In this document: positions 21,842 to 33,870 of the stretch, piece by piece
How the letters are laid out: the number at the start of each line of letters is the position of its first letter
Position numbering within the stretch: the first letter of the stretch is position 1
Assembly: GCA_019925105.1 (NCBI GenBank)
Contig: JAHGAU010000005.1
Location: 1,488,001-1,552,000 of the forward strand
DNA: 64,000 nt
From: Niebla homalea
Taxonomy: Eukaryota; Ascomycota; Lecanoromycetes; Lecanorales; Ramalinaceae
Direction: 5' to 3'
Position numbers and translations under genes: made by a program
The notes under the pieces: model-generated
What the model saw: the letters and a program-made list of their open reading frames with translations, nothing else
Databases searched by the model: none
Told to the model about the DNA's origin: nothing

Positions 21842-23949
21842 ATTATCTCCCCCTTTATACGTTAATCTTTAAGGTATAAAGAGATATATTTAAAACGTTA
21901 ACGTAAAGCCGGCTAAATATAAGGCTTATTAAAAATTTATTATTAAACCTAATAAGAAAAGGGTAAAAAGAAAAGAGTCCTTAGGTATATACGTAAGTAT
22001 AGTAATATCTATTTAATAATAATATAATAGGGGTATTTTACGTTAATAAGTAATTAATATAACTTATAAAGCTTATTAAAAACCCCTTTATAAAACTTAA
22101 TAGGAAAAGGTAAGTAAAAAAAGAGTCTTTACGGTATTAATTAATAATTACCTAGGGCTTTACTATTAATTTATTACGTTATAATAAAGGTATATACTAT
22201 CGTAAAAACGGCGCGTAATTATAATAAGGCTTTTATTCTATTTTAAACTTCTTCTCTTTTCTCCTTAATAATTTTAATTACTTTTATAAATATAATATAT
22301 TAAGGGTCTATATAAGTATTTATAAGTTAATACGTATATAGTTATATATCCTCGTTATCTATATTATTATTATAATAAGTAACGTTAATATTATGTAAAC
22401 GTTTTATTTACGTTAGTAATCCGCTTATTTTTATTTATTAATAAGATATATAAGTTTACCCTAATCTTTAAGTAATATAACGTATATATAATAATACGTC
22501 GTTAACGTAAACGTAAATATAATATTAATAATATATATAGTAATACCTTATTCGATTTATTTCTTATAGAATAAGTTTTTATACCGGCGGGGCCCCGTAT
22601 CTTACCGTAAATATCGTAATAAATAATACTTAAGCCGCTATATCCCCGTAAATATCCTTAATACCGTTATAACGCTATTATCTTAATATATATATAATTC
22701 CCGGACTGGCTTTAACCCTAAGTAACTTAGTAATTACGTAAGTAACGCCGCGCCGGTTTATTATTTATCGGGGCGCTCGCCCGATACGTACGGAAGCATA
22801 AGAAGATCCTTTAGGATTTAAAGGCCTTCCGGTTAAATATTGGTTAAATATTAACAACGGCCGGCCGTACAGAGTATATACTCCGTTAAGTTATTATAAA
22901 AGCTAAAAAGGAGGCTTCGGTTCTTTAAATAAAGAAAGATACGTTTACCGCGTATATAATAATGGCGGAAAAGGAAGTCCGCTTCCTTAAAAAGTAGGTA
23001 AGTATATTTAATTTGCTTACGGCGTAACGGTATTAACGTTTAATAATTAAATTGAATTATTATAAAGGATCCGGGTTCTCCGTCGTTAATTAATCCGTTA
23101 AAGGATTTACCTTTAAGTCCCAGCGTATCGCCAGCGATAAGGAAATTTAACTCTGAATTCTTAAGTACGCGTGGTTCGGGCTTTAACCCGTTTAAAGAGG
23201 AGGAAAAGGAGGTTATGCCCTCCTTAATAACGCCGTTAAAGGGGTCGGCCTTAATTTTTAAAAGTAATACCCCAGAATTAAGCTAGGGAGCCCTTCTGGT
23301 AAGTAACGTTAAAGAAAAGCCTTTAATTAAGACGGAAAGGAAAACGGAAAGGAAAAAAAGGAGAAGGATAAGGAAGGTATAATACCTTTATATTTATCTT
23401 TAATTTCGTTAATTTATTTATAAGGGAAGAAAACCTATATTAACGCGGAATTATAGATTATTTTTTTATTTTTATATATTAATATTATTGGAGTTTAACG
23501 TTAAACGTTAAAGTTAATAACGTTAAGCGTTAAGCGCTTATAATTTATATATTGTTAAAAAGCAATAAAGCGGACGATATTATTAAAGTTATTAATACGC
23601 CAGCGTAAACTTAATAAATATATTTATTAATTTTTTATTACCTTAAATAATTTTACCTTTTTAACTTTATTTACTTAATATTTCCTTAATAATGTATTAA
23701 GCGTTTATAATTTAATATTTATGCTTCTTCGCCTTTTTTAATATTATTACGGTTATTATTAAAGTTACTTTTATTAAGTATAATATTATAATAAAGATAA
23801 TCGCTTCTGTAATACCGGTTTATCCGTATATATAGTACCTATAATAAATAAAGTCATTAATTAAAGCTTAAACTCTAATAATCTTATAAAAGGATAACAT
23901 ATAAGGGTTAAATAGTTATAATATTAATTATATATATAACTATTAACCA
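21842..23949. other. Long 3' region of the gypsy element with opposite-strand open frame
   Basis: About 2.1 kb lies between the end of the integrase relic and the 3' LTR. At about 23065-23280 the plus strand (opposite to pol) keeps a stop-free run of about 70 codons reading KDPGSPSLINPLKDLPL.. and ..FNPFKEEEKEVMPSL, followed by one stop and a Lys/Arg-rich run (TERKTERKKRRR). The segment 22,740-23,400 is visibly less AT-rich than its surroundings. No family is recognised. Confidence 0.5.
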
Positions 23950-26900
23950 TATATATAACTTCCGCCGTTATAACGTTATAACCTTATTTACGTCTCTTTT
24001 TATTCCGTATTATTTTATCGTATTATTCCCGTAATTCTTAAAAGTATTTTAAATCCGCTTCCGGTATTTATTAATTATATTTAAAGCCTTAATTAATTTA
24101 CTTAACTTAATATTAAATGCCTTTTTTACTTTTAACCTTATTAATAATTTCTTTAATTACTTATTCCTTTTTATTATTAATTAATTTAAGTATTTATATT
24201 ATAGCTTCTGCCGTTTAATCGTTAACGTAAGTATAATAAAACTTTAAAAGAGAAATATAAATAATAAAATAAATTTAATAAATAATAAAGAAAAATAAGC
24301 GGTACATTTACGTTTTAATTTTATTATTAATTTTAAAGGGTCTTATGAATCGGGGCGTAAGCTTTTTACTTAATTACTTTAACTTAAAATTTTTAATATT
24401 TAATATTATTAAATTATTAACGTTATATAATTTTAACTTATATTTTTTATTATACGTTTTTTAAGTCAATTTAATAATATAACGTTATTAATTTATTAAT
24501 ATTAATCGTATTTTATATAATATTTTAACCTTATTTTTTACTATAAATATTTCCTTTTTTATAAGTTTATCCTTAAGTTTAAAATAAATATCTAGATTAT
24601 AATTATATATCGTTATAAAGGGATTATAGCCTAAAGTTAAGTATTCCGAGTTTATATAAGTAAATTTAATTAAAAGGAATAACCCTATTTAATTCGCTTA
24701 TTTAAAGTTAATAAAGGTCCTTAAGTATTATTTAAGGCCTTGATTTTAACGTTTTATTTAGCTATTTATTTACGGGTAAAAAGCGGTATTTAACTTACGC
24801 TTTATCTTTATATAATAATATATTAAACCCTAGAATTTATTAATAAATAAAGACTTCCGGTTAATTATAATTTTAGTTAATATATTATAACGTAATATAA
24901 TTTCTTTAAAAAAAAGGTCCGTTAATATAATAATATTAATTTATTTCGTAATAAAGAGGTATTTATATATCTTTATATATTTATTTATAATTATTAAAAT
25001 CGAATTATAGACGTTATTTTTAACTTTACTTACGGGTAAGTTGGTAATAAAGTTTATATTAAGTTCTTTTTAAGGTACGGCCAGTTAAAGGAATAAAGTA
25101 AACTCATTATAAAGGCGGTAACGTAATACCTTAATCCTTTAATAAATATTATACGTTTTAATATAATTATTAATTTAAGCCTTTAAATTATCTTAATAAT
25201 ATTTACGGGTTAAAAACTTATAAGTTTTTTCGGCTTTAAAGTGGCCCGTTAACGGGTTATTATAATACTTATTAATTAACTTTTCTTTAACCGTTTTATC
25301 CCGGGGGACGTATATACGGCCCTTATAGGTAATAAGGTTATTAAGATTGAGTTTTTAAGTATTATTATGACCTCGATAAAAATACGTTAACGTTATGTTA
25401 TCGTTTTTAATCTTATATATGAACGTATCATTAACCTATAGATTTTTAATAAGTAACTTAATCGGCCTGGATTCCTTATAAGGCTTTTTAAGTAGTTATC
25501 GAATTTTTTTTCGTAGGATAATAACCTGAATACCTTTTAAAGTAAATAATAATTAATAATTAATAATTACCGTCTACCGGCGCTTTACCGACTTATCGGA
25601 TTAAAGTATAAACTTATTCTATAAAGTAAGTAATAAAATAATATTAAAAAATAAAACTCCTTTATAGTTTAAACGTTTTAATAAAGGATTAATAGGGTTT
25701 ATTTTACCTTAATAATAAAATACTTTAAAGTTATAACTAATAAGTTTTAAGGTTTATTTAACTTAATACGGGCTTAACGCTGGTTATTTTATAAACCTTT
25801 AAAAGTTATTATAATTTATTTATATTTAAATAACTTTAAAGCTCCTTTTTAAATAATATCGTTATTACTTAAACGTTATAATAATAATGAGGAGCTCTTA
25901 ATTATATATTTTATAATTTTATTTAATAAAGGCTATTTTTCTGGATTAATATATAATTAAACGTTAATGATTCTCCTTAAATTATTAAGATAAAATACTT
26001 ATAATAATAAAGTTAAATATATCGGTTTCTATTCATATCCCCCGTTTTAAGTTAAAATAACGGAATAATAACGCGTTAATAAATATCTTACGGAGCCAGC
26101 GGAACGCCGTATTAACCGTATTATTTTACTTTAACGGGCTAGTCTTCTTCTTTTTTTTATTACCCTTAAGTAGATTAATTAAGGGCTTAATTATCCTTAA
26201 ATATTTATAAATAAAATAATAATAAAAATTTATAAAGTTTAAAAAAACCTATACTTCCTAATAAGTTTTTAAGGTAGGTTAATCTTTAATAATTTAAATA
26301 CGTTCTTAATTTATTTAAATCCCTTTAATAGAAACGATAAATCCTAAAAACTTTACTTAAATAATATTAAACTAACACTTCTTAAGGTTAATATAAAGTT
26401 AAAATTAATAAAGTCGTTTAAAAATTTATTAAATATAACGTTAATAATCCGCCGGATTCTTATTAAATATTAAAATATTATTTAAATAAATTATATAAAT
26501 TATATTAATAAGGTTAATAAGGGTATAATTAATATAAGCTTAAAAGGTTGCCGGGGCGTTAATTAATTTAAACGGTATAACGAAATACTTAAAGTGGCCG
26601 TAACGCGTACGGAACGCCGTTTTTTATTTATTATTGGACTTAATCCGTAGCCGGTAATAAGTATCCTTAAGGTTTAACTTAATAAACCGTTTAAAGCTAT
26701 TTAGCCGGTTAAGAGTCTTAATAATTAAAAGTAATAGGTATCGATTTTTAATTATAACCGTATTTAATCTACGGTAATCAATATAGAAATAAAGGCCGCT
26801 ATCCTTCTTAAGTATAAAAAGGATCGGGGCGCTTATAGGTAACGTTAAGTAATAAATTTAACCCCGGGCCATAGTATTTTTAAGATACCACTAGAGCTCC

Positions 26901-28450
26901 GTTAACTTTATCTGAGATAAGTTATATAAGGGATTATATGGTGGCTTTTTACCGTTTAAGTTAATAACGTAATCCTTTTATTTTAATTTAGGTAAAATAC
27001 CAGTTATATTATTAAAAAAGATATCTATATATTTACTTAGCTCCCTTGGGATATTCCGGTTAATAAAGTTTTTTATAATATTTATACGTATTAAATTACC
27101 TTAAGGGATTTGCGGTATTTTTAAGCGCTTTATTATTACATTTATATAAATAACTATAAAGACCTTATTAATTTCCGTTAAACTTTAACCGAAGTTATAA
27201 ACGTTATTAATTTATAACTTATAAAAATTAACCTTAAAACGTTATTTATCTGCCGCCGGATCGATCGTTATTTATAAGGTACGTAAAGTTAATAAATTAA
27301 AGATTACGTTTAAACCTTCCTGATTAATAATATAAAAGAATATTTTATACTGCTTTTATTATTTTTAATTATTAATTAAATAATATTATAATTAATAAAC
27401 GTTATAATAAAAGATCTATTTATTATTAAGAAAAGCCGTTTACGGTAAGATAACGGGGGTTAATTATAAGTCTTATTAAACCATATATACTTATAAAATT
27501 AAATTTACTTAAGCTTTAATATTAATTAATATACTTAATAATTAAGGATTATCCTAAAAACTTATTTAGTTTTTAATAATAAAAGCCGGATATATTTTTA
27601 ATTATCTCTTTATTAACTTTAACCTTAAGGCGCTACCGGAACTTTATCGTTTTTTAACGTATTATTCTTTTTACGGGATTTTACGCTTATTATTAAGACC
27701 TTATTTTATAAAACGGTAGGGTAATCGGATATATAATGGCCCTTTCCGTGGTATATATAATACTTAATGTTCTTATTTACTTTAAGGGCGGTGTCGGAGT
27801 TTTCGGGTATAACCTTACGTTTTTAACCGTAAAAATCAGTTTTAATAAAGGTACGTGCCGGCTTTAAGCCATCGGAATTAGGTTTAGATACCTTATTTTT
27901 AAGGGATTTACCCTTATTAACTTTCTAATTATTATTAATAATACGCTTTAAGTTATTCTCTTATATAATTATTATTATTACGATATTATCCTGGGTTTTT
28001 AATACCTTATTAATTATAAGGATTTTAATTTTAAGCTCCGGTAAAAACTTTATAAAGAATATATAAATATAAAACTTATTTAATAATAATAATAAGTCTT
28101 CTTTTATAATCTTTAAAGTATTATAAAATTACGTTACCTTTTAATTAAAACGTTATTTAATATCCTTAAACCGCTTATAATAAGTAAGTTAATGGTTTTC
28201 TGGATTAATTATTAGGTTTAAGAGTTTATCCTTAAGCTTTTAATAACTTATTTTATTAATTTCCTTATCCGGTAAATTAAAAATTTTATAAGAGATAAAC
28301 CTTAAATAAAAAATTACCTTTTTTCTTTCAGTAAAAAAGTACTTAAGATAAAATATAAATTATCTCTTTAAGTTAATAAATTACGTTTAATACTTACCCT
28401 TAAACTTATTTTAATATAACTTAAGCTTTTCCGGATGAAAAAACTTACTT
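23950..28450 (-). pseudogene. RIP-destroyed gag-pol of Ty3/gypsy element
   Basis: In minus-strand order, through many stops: a CCHC zinc knuckle near 27727-27770, read YYIYHGKGHYISDYP, in which the Cys positions have become Tyr as C-to-T/G-to-A change would give; reverse transcriptase near 26620-26830 with LKKD, DYRRLN, IKNRYLL, FIKLNLKDTYYRLRIK; the integrase zinc-binding region near 25190-25290 with NNPLTGHFKAEKTYKFLTRKYY; and the integrase C-terminal GPY/F-type module near 24300-24400 with LSKKLTPRFIRPFKINNKI. This order (RT before IN) defines Ty3/gypsy. All frames are interrupted. Confidence 0.85.
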
Positions 28451-28827
28451 TCATAAAATAAAATAAAAGCCGCCGGCGGTACGCCGTTAATATAAAGTTT
28501 AATAGTAGGGTTAACGCGGGGGAGAGTCCCGGAGCGTAAACTTTTATATTACGTATTAACGCGGTTAAATATATACTTTTAATAAATACGATTCTTAACT
28601 TTAAGCTGGTTAACTTTAAATTATAATTCCAGAAGTTAAGCTTATTAAGTTATAGTATTACGGCGGTACTCCGCCGTTTTAATTTACTTAATTATAGTAA
28701 AAAGGTTCTTAACCGAAGGGCGAATATTACCTTTTTATTTTAAGGTTTATTAAGTTAATTAAGTATTTATTGCGATAATAACGTTAGGCTTTTTCCTTAA
28801 TAGGGAAGAAGAATTAAAATATTAAAT

Positions 28828-29152
28828 TAACCCCGTTAGCGGTACGCTAACGGGACTAATAAAGGTAGGTATAGAAAATGTAACGTTACAGTCTGGATAC
28901 TTAAGTACCACTTTAATAAGTAAATTAATAATAAAATTAATTCTTAAGGAACTCAGAAAGAACTAGGACATAGCCTTTACTTAAGGTAAAGGTAATGATT
29001 ACCCCGCTTTACGCCTGTTAAGCTACGGCTTATGAATAACGTATATTAAGGCCGTTGCCAAGGCCCTTTACCAAGGCCTAACGGCCTACCTTGGCGTAGC
29101 AGTATGGCGCACCACTGTGGCGCCGGCGTAGAGGTGGCGCTAGCTGCTAATA
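28828..29152 (-). repeat. 5' LTR of the gypsy element
   Basis: It aligns without gaps to 21517-21841. Differences are transitions. The portion at about 29040-29150 keeps GC-rich sequence (GGCGCCGGCGTAGAGG) that is mutated in the other LTR. Confidence 0.9.
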
Positions 29153-29604
29153 TTTATTAACGTTATATAAAAGAAAATATTTTTAATATAAGTAAGTTTA
29201 TAATCTTTATTATTATAATTATTAATAATTTTAATAGTTAACGCGTAAAAATCTTAAAATTTAAACGTATTATTAAACTTAAACTTCTATAATAATTATT
29301 TCCCCTTTAACTTTATTAAGGACCGTACCGTAATACTCTTATCCAATAATATATTAACGGGTTTAATAATTAAACGCGTAATAAGAGTAATAAAGGTAAT
29401 AATAAGGTTAAAAGCTAAAGTTAATACTTTTCGTAACGGTGGTATAGCCCTTTTTTTAATAGTAAAAACGCGTTTTAAAATATTTACTTATACTTTTTTA
29501 ACTATAAGCCTTTTAACCCGTTTTAAAATACCTATTATCGTAAAATATAAATAAAACTATAGCTTTAAAAACCCTTTAATTCGTAGTTATAAACGTAAAC
29601 GTGG

Positions 29605-29702
29605 GTAAGCAAATAATAATGTATCTATAATATAAATTTGGGTGATGGATCTAAAAGCGGGCGCAAAAATTCCGGACCCGACAAGAAAAAAGCATGAAGG
29701 GG
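29605..29702 (-). repeat. Right terminal inverted repeat of the DNA transposon
   Basis: It mirrors 18518-18615. Its inner part is more RIP-altered than the left copy (for example CACCTGCCTAC on the left corresponds to TATTTGCTTAC here). Confidence 0.9.
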
Positions 29703-29704
29703 TA

Positions 29705-30518
29705 TCAAGACTAACGCCGGAGTTTTGCCGAGGAGAACTCGACTTGCTCACCACCATCCAAAGAATACTTTCTCCTCCTGACGTCTCCCAGATCTCACTC
29801 CGATACGTCAACGATCGATCAAAACCACCTGTCCACTCACTGTTGCGTCGATTGTATGGAATGGATATGCTTCTTCTGCCCAAACTCGGCTAATCAGTAC
29901 TGTCTTCCACGTCATGTAGACGTTCTGGACATTTTGTCGACATTGGCAATGCCATGCTTTCGCCAGGTAATTACATTCTCTGCTTTGATGCAGAGCAGTA
30001 CCTCGGATTGGGACGAGCGCTGCCCCATTGAAGGCAACAAGGACGCCAGTCATTAAATCTCCCTCTCCGTTCCACTTGGCTTCATGAGAAAGCAGACTCA
30101 TCTTTCATCCTTCAAATCTCTAATTTCTCGGATGTAGCAAATTCCATTCGTGTGCGTAAGTAGTAAGTCATCATTTTAGAATGTTGAGTCCAAGATACAA
30201 TCTCTCTCTTTTGATTAACTTCTGAGTAAACAAATCTTGAGTTGAGGCTCATCATTCACTTATAAGCCAGTATATTTTGCATTCTCTGCGAAGTCTTAAG
30301 CTTGATTGTTCCTCAACATTTCATTCCTTCTCGCAACAACTCTCTGAACTCATCTTACCTTCTGTCAACCCATTTCGCATTCAGATATACTCAGCGGCCA
30401 CGAATACAAAACGTATTTCGCCTTTCCACTGCCGCGGGTGGACAGATCGTAGCTATACCATAGATCGATTTTCGATCAAAGATTGTCCCAACAAACGTCC
30501 AAATCAACTGTCGCGATC
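29705..30518. other. Flank between transposon and BTB gene
   Basis: Normal base composition resumes at the transposon end. No gene is recognised. It probably holds the BTB gene promoter. Confidence 0.5.
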
Positions 30519-31572
30519 ATGGCAAGTCTCTTGTCATCTAAGTCAGCTAAGGACCATCCGCCGCCAATCAGTCCAATGAAGCTAACCCCCAACTAGTGCA
30601 TTGTCTAGCCGTATTATCACCCTTGTGGCCGGAAAAGAGAAGAAAGAACTTCACGTGCACTCTGATTTGTTGTCCCGCTCCGAGACCCTTGCAGCATGCA
30701 TCAATGGTCCTTTCAAAGAAACGGCAGAGTCGTGTGTCGAGCTTCTTACTTGGGAAGTCGATACAGTCATATCGCTAGTCCAGTGGTTCTACACTGGGGA
30801 CTATCTCAGTCCGCTCCCGACTCCTGTTGATCAAGCCGACACAAAAGCCAAGGAAACCACGCCGGCTGCCCCCGTGGAATTGAGCCAGCAAGAACAACAA
30901 GACGAATTGATCGGAAACTCCGTGACGACCAACCCAGCACCACAATGTTTGTCCCAAAACACTGATCAATATCGATTTCTTTGCCTGAACGCAGGCCAGG
31001 ACAGTCATCGCCAGCTCTCAAATCATGAGGTCTTTATCAAGTTTGGATGGGAGATCACCAGATCACGTCACGTAGGGCAGAAGCCGGACGTCCAGTACAC
31101 CTTTGGGACGAGTCTGGTATGGCATGCAAAGGTGTATGCGCTAGCCGACTATCTACTGCTTGTCGATCTCAAAAGGACCGCCTACAGGAGCATAGATGCT
31201 GGCATCTCCATTATTAAGGCCCTCGGCCTCGACAAGACTACGATCAAAGACATAGCAACGTTGGCTAAGTATGCTTACGCCCATACAAACGATCACAAAT
31301 CCGGTGATACCGATGATGAGGAGCCACTTCGCAAACGCATCTCACTGTTCATAGCAGAACATTTCTGTCTCTTTCATGGGCCTGATGCTCTGGATGTTGA
31401 GCGCGAAGGAGGCGATCTGGTTCAGGACATCAATGGGAAAGTCAGGCAGTTGTGGGAGGCTGACAAGGCGGCTTTGGCCAGGATTGAGCGCAAGCGGAAG
31501 ATGGAGGAGGACTTGGCAGCTATTCGCAACGAGACGCCAAGCAAGAAGGGGAGGAAGTCATTTGTCAAATAG
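30519..31572 (+). pseudogene. BTB/POZ-domain protein with apparent +1 frameshift
   Basis: The frame of 324 codons (about 30601-31572) has the fungal BTB pattern: ITLVAGKEKKELHVHSDLLSRSETLAACING, then TWEVDTVISLVQWFYTGDYL, an insert, then a second conserved part with WHAKVYALADYLLLVDLKRTA and a Lys/Glu-rich C-terminus (RKRKMEEDLAAI..KKGRKSFVK). It lacks an in-frame ATG until near its end. An ATG at 30519 in the next frame gives MASLLSSKSAKDHPPP..MKLTP and runs into a stop just after a five-C run (30586-30590). With four Cs the two would join. No plausible intron fixes this. It is either a recent null allele or an assembly error. BTB proteins are often adaptors for cullin-3 ligases, but the role here is unknown. 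Confidence 0.7.
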
Positions 31573-32667
31573 AGCGATCAAGGCAGTCGTACCAGAGATG
31601 GAGCAAGTGCCCAAGTAGTCCTCAGTGAGATTTCTTATGAACACCATGATCCCGCGGAGCACACCGACTCCCTCAGATTCGACGAGACCGGACACGGTCC
31701 AACACAGAACGAAGCAGGCTCTCAACCACAAGCTATGCTCAATATCGTAAAACATATTTTCCGGCTCACTGCAGTCCATCACCAGCTTCCTCGACCGAAC
31801 ACACACAAGCTGACCAAACTAGCCCACGTCACTCACAAACTGAGCATTCTTGTCAAATATTGTTTCTGACGGGTCACGATTCACTTGAAATATCATTCAC
31901 CAATTCGCGGCTTCCAGGCACCCCTGATATCTTGGCACAGCACGCTCTCAATGCATCATTTATAATCAGACGATTCAGTCATAGCTGCATTTAGCGAATG
32001 AAAGTTATGTCCTCCAACGAAAACAAGCACTCTCGCCTGAAACGTTATCGTGCCCAATCTCCATACCTTTGCCCACTGAGTCTGTCTCCAGGGCAGTCGC
32101 TCGATTCGTCTCTACTCACATATGTTATTCCTGCGGTAGATCTCACGCCTGCACCCTTTTCAAGTCGCTTTACCACAATCGAGTAAGAGTGCTCGAGTGG
32201 GGTAACACGCCGACTAGACTGCAAGCCTTTGCGGAATGATGGCACGTTGGATTGGATGCGCGCTGCCAACAATGAAAATGATCGTGATGCTGTCTTTTCA
32301 TAGCCTTGGAGTTATGCATTGCTGATGACAAACAAGAAAGGTTTCGCGCGTTCTGAACGTTCGCAACGAGAAGGACTTTGAGTGGTAATAATGTTATATT
32401 TTTTGTTAAGCTACCTATCGCTCCATCCCTGATCGCTCCAGTGCACAAGTCTGTTGAGGAAGCCAATATGTATACAGAAGGGAAATCTATTGTAAGAAGC
32501 AAGCCCACCCCCCCAACCAAAGAATCAGAATAGCCGATATCCATGTCCAGGTCCACAGCGCCAGTGCATGCGATGTCCATGTTCAAGTCCACAGCGCCAG
32601 TGCATGCAAACATAAGAGACCGCCTAGGGTATTCCCGTTTCGCAAACCCAACCGATTCTGCCGTGGC
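31573..32667. other. Intergenic region, no gene recognised
   Basis: Convergent 3' flanks of the BTB and VWA genes. A direct repeat containing GTCCACAGCGCCAGTGCATGC occurs at about 32550 and 32588. Confidence 0.5.
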
Positions 32668-33870
32668 CTATCGCCTGATCATATCGAGGCTGACCTGCCT
32701 GCGATCCAATCGTCGGTTGACAGCACCCCTATTCAGTCTCAAGTCAGCCGTCGTCCTCCCCAAACCGTCTACCAAATGGTAGGGGGCTATAGTACTCACA
32801 AGACCACTTTCAAGATCCCATCGGCATCAAGCCCGACCCTTCCCCCCTCACCAGTCCACGGTACCGTATCCACGATGTCCCGCTCACACCCCAACCCCAC
32901 CAACCCATCATCCAGATCCTTGAGGGCCCGGGTGGCCTCGGGATCCCTACCGACCTGAAAGAATTGGATCCCCACCTGCCAGGGGCTCGCATCCAAGCGA
33001 TCCAACTTGGTCACGCAGTTCATGATGACCGACTGCGGATCATCGTGGGCCTCCCCATCGGTGAGGACGATGATGTTGAGCGGCTTGACATCGTCGCACT
33101 TGCCCTTGCCCTTGCGCTCCAGCTGGTTCAGGTACGGCTTCAGGATGCTGTAGAGGCGCGAGCCCGTCGGCGTGCCCCCCGATGGCAGCACGGACTTGAA
33201 GATGGTCTCGACGCGCTCGGGCGAGGTGATGTTGGTGTAGCTGCGCGGGTGGTTGAAGAAGTGGATGTCGACCCCGTCCTTGTCGTGCGTGGTGCAGATC
33301 GGGGTGATGGCCGCGAGCGCCTGCGCGGCGTCCCGCCATTTGGCGCCGGACATGGATCCGGAATCGTCGATCATGAAGACGGTGTCGAAGGTCGAGAGGA
33401 AGGCGTAGGGATTGTCGGTGCCGGGGGCGGCGTCTGCGGTGGGGGGAGTGTAGGTCGGTGGTTGTTCCGAGGCGGGGATGGGGGAGGTGGTGCTGTCCAT
33501 GTTGTTGTAGCTGGGTGGGGGGTTGGTTTGCGTGTTTTGGCCGGGTTGTGGAGGAGGAGTGGAAGAAGGGGTTGGAAACGCTGGGGAGGTTTGCTGGAGG
33601 GTCTGTCAGTGGATGATTCACATGAGGATGGGAGTTGAAATTGGAATTCGTACTAGGTCGGCGAGTCGGTGTTATGGCGCCCTTGTTTGCTTGCGGATGA
33701 CTTGAGGGACTCGTAGAGAGACGTTGTGAAGTCCTGTCCATGTTTGACTGCTTGCCGCTCTTCTTGGAGAACATGCGTGAGAGCATGTTGGAATTCTGTC
33801 GAGATGCTGAAGTAGGTGTCAAGGGAAAGCGGTGGGGGGCAGGTGCAGGCACTTCATATAGTAACGACAT
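32668..33870 (-). CDS. von Willebrand factor A domain protein
   Basis: Three exons are inferred: 33870-33654, 33580-32800 and 32728-32668. The introns are 73 bp (GTACGA..CCAG) and 71 bp (GTGAGT..ATAG, branch CTGAC), giving 352 residues. The N-terminal 130 residues are Ser/Pro/Asn-rich and probably disordered. The VWA domain starts near residue 150 (DNPYAFLSTFDTVFMIDDSGSMSG) with the metal-binding DxSxS motif (DDSGS). A Thr (SGGTPTGSRL) and an Asp (VLTDGEAHDD) complete the MIDAS. The domain ends DIVDTVPW, and the small last exon supplies GAVNRRLDRR, a C-terminal signature I recall in fungal homologues, which supports the third exon. Such proteins are soluble and of unknown role in fungi. Confidence 0.87.

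Larger units (their letters stand above)
21517..29152 (-). mobile_element. Ty3/gypsy LTR retrotransposon, RIP-mutated
   Basis: Two direct repeats of exactly 325 bp bound a 6,986 bp interior. Gag zinc knuckle, reverse transcriptase and integrase relics all read on the minus strand in the order Gag-RT-IN, so the 5' LTR is 28828-29152. After allowing for RIP, the LTR ends are TG..CA. No matching target-site duplication is visible: TAGAC on one side and TTTAT on the other. Confidence 0.88.
18518..29702 (+). mobile_element. Tc1/mariner (IS630-type) DNA transposon, RIP-mutated, with nested LTR element
   Basis: Terminal inverted repeats of about 98 bp start CCCCTTCATGC and are flanked on both sides by TA (18516-18517 and 29703-29704), the target dinucleotide of Tc1/mariner elements. 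A dead IS630-type transposase lies on the plus strand near the left end. Without the nested 7.6 kb retrotransposon the element is about 3.5 kb, long for this superfamily, so another insertion or extra cargo may be present. The interior is extremely AT-rich, with CA and TG dinucleotides nearly absent while CG, CC and GG survive. This is the RIP pattern. No open frame of 60 codons survives across about 11 kb. Confidence 0.85.

Noticed and set aside
18518..29702. CRISPR-like, centromeric or giant Starship-type element for the AT-rich block
   Set aside because: TA-flanked inverted repeats, transposase relics and a nested LTR element explain it. No tyrosine recombinase or regular short spacers are seen.
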